Positions 6,762-9,775 of a stretch of 9,775 bases of DNA are shown here, one piece after another. The notes under the pieces are model-generated. The model saw nothing but the letters and a program-made list of their open reading frames with translations, searched no databases and had not been told where the DNA came from. The stretch is from an uncultured Oscillospiraceae bacterium (lineage in GTDB: Bacteria; Bacillota; Clostridia; Oscillospirales; Oscillospiraceae), in NCBI GenBank assembly GCA_934565655.1, contig CAKTIE010000036.1, forward strand, positions 1-9,775, given 5' to 3'. The stretch's first letter is position 1, and the number at the start of each line of letters is the position of its first letter. The position numbers and the translations under genes are program-made.

Positions 6762-6775
6762 CGAAAACGTTTCCA
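6762..6775. promoter_or_regulatory. cre-like (CcpA/LacI family) operator candidate
   Basis: CGAAAACGTTTCCA matches the catabolite-responsive consensus TGNAARCGNWWWCA at 12 of 14 positions and holds the 8-bp palindrome AAACGTTT with a central CG. It is flanked by CACCGA (6759-6764) and TCGGTG (6781-6786). The centre is about 60 bases upstream of the predicted transcription start of the binding-protein gene, where activation is possible, and it lies between two divergent promoters. A different LacI-type regulator is equally possible. Confidence 0.4.
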
Positions 6776-6793
6776 ATTTCTCGGTGTGAATTG

Positions 6794-6822
6794 TTGACAA
6801 ATCGAAAAACCGTGACTATAAT
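6794..6822 (+). promoter_or_regulatory. Perfect-consensus sigma-A promoter of the ABC importer operon
   Basis: TTGACA (6794-6799), exactly 17 bases, TATAAT (6817-6822). Both boxes match consensus fully, predicting high expression with a start near 6829 and a leader of about 55 bases before the binding-protein ATG. Confidence 0.9.
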
Positions 6823-6884
6823 AACACTATTCAGGCGGGCTAATGTTGCGCGCCTTGAAAAATTTACATGGAGGATCATTTGTT

Positions 6885-8033
6885 ATGAAGAAGTTTCTTG
6901 CGCTTCTGCTTGCCCTGGTGATGGCTCTTAGTCTTGTCGCCTGTGGCGGCGACAAGACTAAGACTGACGGTCAGTCGGACGGCGATACCACCCAGTATCC
7001 CGAGTATTTCACCGGTATGGATCAGCTGATCGCTGACGCTCAGGCTGAGGGCGAGCTGGTCGTTTACGGCTCCTGCGAGGAAGAGTATCTGGCCGCTGCC
7101 TGCCAGCACTTCGAGGAGCTGTTCGGCATCAAGACCACCTATCAGCGTCTGTCCACCGGTGAGGTGCAGGCCAAGATCGAAGAAGAGAACGGCAACCCCT
7201 CCGCCGATGTCTGGTTCGGCGGCACCACCGATCCCTACAACATGTGCGCCGCGGAAGGCCTGCTGGAGCCCTATGAGGCTGTCAACGCTTCCCACCTGAT
7301 CAGCGACATGTACAAGGACGCCGACAACAACTGGTTCGGTATCTATAAGGGCATCCTGGGCTTCATGGTCAACACCGACGAGCTGGCCCGCCTGAATCAG
7401 GAAGCGCCCGCTGACTGGGCTGACCTGCTGAAGGAAGAGTACAAGGGCGAGATCTGGCTGTCCAACTACAACACCGCCGGTACCGCCAAGCTGGTTGTCA
7501 ACACCATGATCCAGAAGATGGGCCATGACGAGGGCATCCAGTACCTGGTCGACCTGGACAAGAACATCGAGGTCTACACCAAGTCCGGCTCCGGCCCCAG
7601 CAAGAACGTTGGTACCGGTGAGTGCATCGTGGGCATCGGCTTCCTGCATGACGGCATCACCCAGATCGTGGACAACGGCTACACCAACGTGGGCCTGGTG
7701 ATCCCCTCCAGCGGCACCTCCTTCGAGGTTGGCGCTACCGCCATCTTCAAGGGCGCTGCCCACTCCAACGCCGCCAAGCTGTGGATCGAGTACGCGCTGT
7801 CCCCCGAGTGCGTTGAGCTGGCTGCCAAGAACGGCTCCTATCAGTTCCTGGTGATCGACAACGCCGAGCAGCCCTCTCAGGCTGCCGAGTTCGGTCTGGA
7901 TCCCAACAACGTCATGGAGTATGACTTCGAGGATGCCAAGGCCAACACCGCCACCTATGTTGAGGAAGTCATGAACGCTCTGGCCGCCGCCGGCGCCAAC
8001 ACCACCGATACCGGCCGTTTCCAGACCGAGTGA
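6885..8033 (+). CDS. Lipoprotein solute-binding protein of an AfuA/FbpA-type ABC importer
   Basis: The 382-residue product is an extracellular membrane-anchored receptor for an ABC importer. It has a lipoprotein signal peptide (MKKFLALLLALVMALSLVAC) with lipobox LVAC and Cys20 as lipidation site, then a polar linker and a periplasmic-binding fold of the ferric-iron/AfuA class (AEGELVVYGSCEEEY, ADVWFGGTTDPY, WFGIYKGILGFMVNTDEL, SGTSFEVGATAIFKGAAH). The iron-type twin tyrosine is not seen where FbpA proteins carry it; instead FLHDGIT (His255, Asp256) and Glu281 resemble the sugar-phosphate contacts of AfuA. The substrate may therefore be a phosphorylated sugar or another organophosphate rather than Fe3+. 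The ATG at 6885 is chosen over an in-frame ATG at 6843, since GGAGGA lies 9 bases before it and the signal peptide starts there. A perfect 16-bp stem-loop lies in its early codons. The permease follows after a strong hairpin. Confidence 0.9.
   Translation: MKKFLALLLALVMALSLVACGGDKTKTDGQSDGDTTQYPEYFTGMDQLIADAQAEGELVVYGSCEEEYLAAACQHFEELFGIKTTYQRLSTGEVQAKIEEENGNPSADVWFGGTTDPYNMCAAEGLLEPYEAVNASHLISDMYKDADNNWFGIYKGILGFMVNTDELARLNQEAPADWADLLKEEYKGEIWLSNYNTAGTAKLVVNTMIQKMGHDEGIQYLVDLDKNIEVYTKSGSGPSKNVGTGECIVGIGFLHDGITQIVDNGYTNVGLVIPSSGTSFEVGATAIFKGAAHSNAAKLWIEYALSPECVELAAKNGSYQFLVIDNAEQPSQAAEFGLDPNNVMEYDFEDAKANTATYVEEVMNALAAAGANTTDTGRFQTE
6926..6963 (+). other. Perfect 16-bp stem-loop inside the signal-peptide/lipobox codons
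   Basis: Bases 6926-6941 (TCTTAGTCTTGTCGCC) are the exact reverse complement of 6948-6963, with a 6-base loop TGTGGC holding most of the lipobox Cys-Gly codons. It begins 41 bases after the start of the gene. No T-tract follows (CTGACGG), so it is not a terminator. The arms use CTT, AGT and ACT codons where the rest of the gene prefers CTG, TCC and ACC. Confidence 0.85.
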
Positions 8034-8077
8034 TCTGACAACAGTACATAACGGTTTTATTACCCAACAACCTCTGA

Positions 8078-8109
8078 GGGGCGGCGGCTTATGCCGCCGC
8101 CCCTTTTCT
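8078..8109 (+). terminator. Terminator or attenuator between binding protein and permease
   Basis: GGGGCGGCGGC (8078-8088) pairs perfectly with GCCGCCGCCCC (8093-8103) around a TTAT loop, followed by TTTTCT. With 59 bases before the permease start and no clear new promoter, it probably allows partial read-through, so that much more binding protein than permease is made, as is common in such operons. Confidence 0.88.
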
Positions 8110-8134
8110 ACTCTTTTGAAACTGAACCTACCAT

Positions 8135-8155
8135 TCCTTTCGGGATGAGAAAGGA
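8135..8155 (+). promoter_or_regulatory. Hairpin that would bury the permease ribosome binding site
   Basis: TCCTTTC (8135-8141) is complementary to GAAAGGA (8149-8155), a 7-bp stem with a 7-base loop that includes most of the AAGGAG ribosome site (8151-8156) lying 6 bases before the permease ATG. This could lower or condition permease translation. Confidence 0.4.
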
Positions 8156-8162
8156 GCTGTCT

Positions 8163-9775
8163 ATGGCAAGGACCCAAAGCGCGGCGCTGGACCGGAAAAA
8201 GCTGATGGCCGATCCCATCATGGTGACCACCATCGTCGTGCTGATCGCATTTCTGACTTTGTTTATCCTCTACCCGCTGGCCATTCTGCTGGTGGATAGT
8301 TTTGTGGGAGACGGCACCTTCGGCGTGTCCATCTTCCAGCGCATTTTCGCCATGCCGACCTTTACCAAGGCCATCACCAACACGCTGAAGGTGGGCTTTC
8401 TGGTGGGCATTCTCTCCGCGCTGATCGGATTGCTGTTCGCCTATGTGGAGGTCTATGTCCGCATGGGCAAGTTCGTGGGCGGCCTGTTCAAGGTGGTTTC
8501 CATGCTGCCGGTGGTCTCCCCTCCCTTCGTGCTGTCCCTTTCCATGATCATGCTGTTCGGCAAGGCGGGCATCATCACCCGTTTCCTGCTGGGCATCTAT
8601 GACAACAGCGTGTATGGCTTCTGGGGCATCGTCATCGTCCAGACGCTGACCTTCTTCCCCGTGTGCTACATGATGCTGAAGGGCCTGCTGAAGAACATCG
8701 ACCCCTCGCTGGAGGAGGCCGCCCGGGATATGGGCGCGTCCCGCTGGAAGGTGTTCACCAGCGTGACCCTGCCGCTGATGCTGCCGGGTCTGGGCAACGC
8801 ATTCCTGGTGACGTTCATCGAGTCCATCGCTGACTTCGCCAACCCCATGATCATCGGCGGCTCCTACGACACGCTGGCCACCACCATCTACCTGCAGATC
8901 ACCGGCTCCTATGACAAGCCCGGCGCGGCAGCCATGGCCGTGGTGCTGCTGTGCATCACGCTGGCCATGTTCATCGTGCAGAAGTACTATCTGGAGCGCA
9001 AGACCGCCGCCACCCTGACCGGTAAGGCGTCCCGCGCCCGCATGCTGATCGAGGACAAGAGCGTCAAGATCCCGCTGACCGTTCTGTGCGCGCTGGCCGC
9101 CAGCTTCGTCATCATCATGTATCTGTGCGTGCCCATCGGCGCGTTCTTCCCCACCTGGGGCTTCAAGTTCTTCCCGCTGACCGGCAAGTGGTTCCAGCTG
9201 GTGTTCACCCGCTACCACGGCTTCCAGGCCTTCCGGGATTCCTTCGTGCTGAGCCTGATCTCCGCGCCCATCACGGCGCTGCTGAGCATGATCATCTCCT
9301 ATCTGGTGGTGAAGCGGAAGTTCAAGTCCAAGGGCTTTATCGAGGCGGTGTCCATGCTGGCCATGGCCGTGCCCGGCACGGTGCTGGGCGTGGGCTATAT
9401 CCGCGGCTTCTCCAGCGGCGTATTCGGCACCGGCTTTTTGCAGGGCCTGTACGGCACGGGACTGATCCTGATCATCGTGTTCGTGGTGCGCTCGCTGCCC
9501 ACCGGCACGCGAAGCGGTATCTCCGCCCTGCGGCAGATCGACAAATCCATCGAGGAATCCGCCTATGACATGGGCGCGGACAGCTTCAAGGTGTTCATGA
9601 CCGTGACGCTGCCGCTGATCAAGGATTCCTTCCTCAGCGGTCTGGTGACGGCCTTCGTCCGCAGCATCACCGCCATCTCCGCCATCATCCTGCTGGTGAC
9701 GCCGCAGTTCCTGCTGATCACCGTGCAGATCAACGAATTCGCCGAAAAGGGCTCCTACAGTCTGGCCTGCGCCTT
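8163..9775 (+). CDS. Fused two-domain ABC permease of the FbpB/AfuB type (3' truncated by window)
   Basis: The frame opens with ATG at 8163, six bases after AAGGAG, and is still open at the window edge (537 residues seen; fused permeases of this type are usually 500-700). It is an inner-membrane channel made of two binding-protein-dependent permease domains in one chain. The first helix is near residues 20-45 (IMVTTIVVLIAFLTLFILYP). Each half carries an EAA loop that docks the ATPase: EEAARDMGASRWKVFTSVTLPL from about residue 184, and EESAYDMGADSFKVFMTVTLPL from about residue 464. A basic linker near 276-300 (KYYLERKTAATLTGKASRAR) joins the halves. The gene works with the upstream binding protein; the ATPase is expected just beyond the window. 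Family is certain; substrate (Fe3+, sugar phosphate, phosphonate) is not. Confidence 0.93.
   Translation, partial: MARTQSAALDRKKLMADPIMVTTIVVLIAFLTLFILYPLAILLVDSFVGDGTFGVSIFQRIFAMPTFTKAITNTLKVGFLVGILSALIGLLFAYVEVYVRMGKFVGGLFKVVSMLPVVSPPFVLSLSMIMLFGKAGIITRFLLGIYDNSVYGFWGIVIVQTLTFFPVCYMMLKGLLKNIDPSLEEAARDMGASRWKVFTSVTLPLMLPGLGNAFLVTFIESIADFANPMIIGGSYDTLATTIYLQITGSYDKPGAAAMAVVLLCITLAMFIVQKYYLERKTAATLTGKASRARMLIEDKSVKIPLTVLCALAASFVIIMYLCVPIGAFFPTWGFKFFPLTGKWFQLVFTRYHGFQAFRDSFVLSLISAPITALLSMIISYLVVKRKFKSKGFIEAVSMLAMAVPGTVLGVGYIRGFSSGVFGTGFLQGLYGTGLILIIVFVVRSLPTGTRSGISALRQIDKSIEESAYDMGADSFKVFMTVTLPLIKDSFLSGLVTAFVRSITAISAIILLVTPQFLLITVQINEFAEKGSYSLACA

Noticed and set aside
6843..6884. Upstream ATG extending the binding protein by 14 residues
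   Set aside because: It would place residues before a complete lipoprotein signal peptide and put the GGAGGA ribosome site inside the gene; the ATG at 6885 is much better.
6926..6963. Early transcription terminator or attenuator in the binding-protein gene
   Set aside because: No T-tract follows the hairpin; it is followed by CTGACGG and the reading frame continues intact.
6876..9218. A 780-codon open frame on the minus strand across the binding-protein and permease genes
   Set aside because: It is the antisense shadow of two well-recognised genes: composition is rich in Gly, His, Gln and Asp as expected from GC-rich antisense codons, there is no family resemblance, and it runs across the promoter-proximal signals and terminator of the real operon.

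Overview
The window looks like a chromosomal segment of a GC-rich, strictly anaerobic Gram-positive gut bacterium of the Oscillospiraceae/Clostridia type. The evidence is a clostridial one-chain pyruvate:ferredoxin oxidoreductase, strong AGGAGG-type ribosome binding sites, TTGACA/TATAAT promoters, a lipoprotein signal peptide of the MKKFLALLLALVMALSLVAC type, and a dispersed palindromic repeat of a kind I remember from such genomes. Species assignment is inference.

Layout. 1-2484 (+): C-terminal two thirds of pyruvate:ferredoxin oxidoreductase, cut by the window edge and followed by a textbook terminator. 2485-2845: gene-free, filled with structured DNA (a 7-base tandem tract, two small hairpins, a 121-bp composite palindromic element at 2625-2745 and a 12-bp terminator hairpin). 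2846-4042 (-): a long CofE-like (F420-0:glutamate ligase family) protein with its own promoter. 4218-6616 (-): a probable operon of three genes, MgtC/SapB-family membrane protein, D-lyxose isomerase and PfkB-type sugar kinase, ended by the terminator at 4165-4197. The isomerase and kinase overlap by ATGA and would make a short pathway: aldose (lyxose or mannose) to ketose to ketose phosphate. 6617-6884: divergent promoter region with a perfect-consensus promoter and a cre-like palindrome. 6885-8033 (+): lipoprotein solute-binding protein. 8163-9775 (+): fused two-domain permease of the same ABC importer, running off the window; the ATPase gene is presumably beyond the edge.

The importer resembles the AfuA/FbpA 'ferric iron' class, but the binding protein carries a His-Asp...Glu pattern like that of the sugar-phosphate-binding AfuA and shows no twin tyrosine. 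With the divergent sugar operon and the cre-like site, this makes an organophosphate or sugar-phosphate substrate as plausible as iron.

Most noteworthy for follow-up: the 121-bp palindromic element, whose two terminal hairpins differ by three compensatory base-pair changes; a perfect 16-bp stem-loop inside the signal-peptide/lipobox codons of the binding-protein gene; and the terminator plus ribosome-site-burying hairpin between binding protein and permease. No CRISPR array, tRNA, rRNA, transposase or phage gene was seen.
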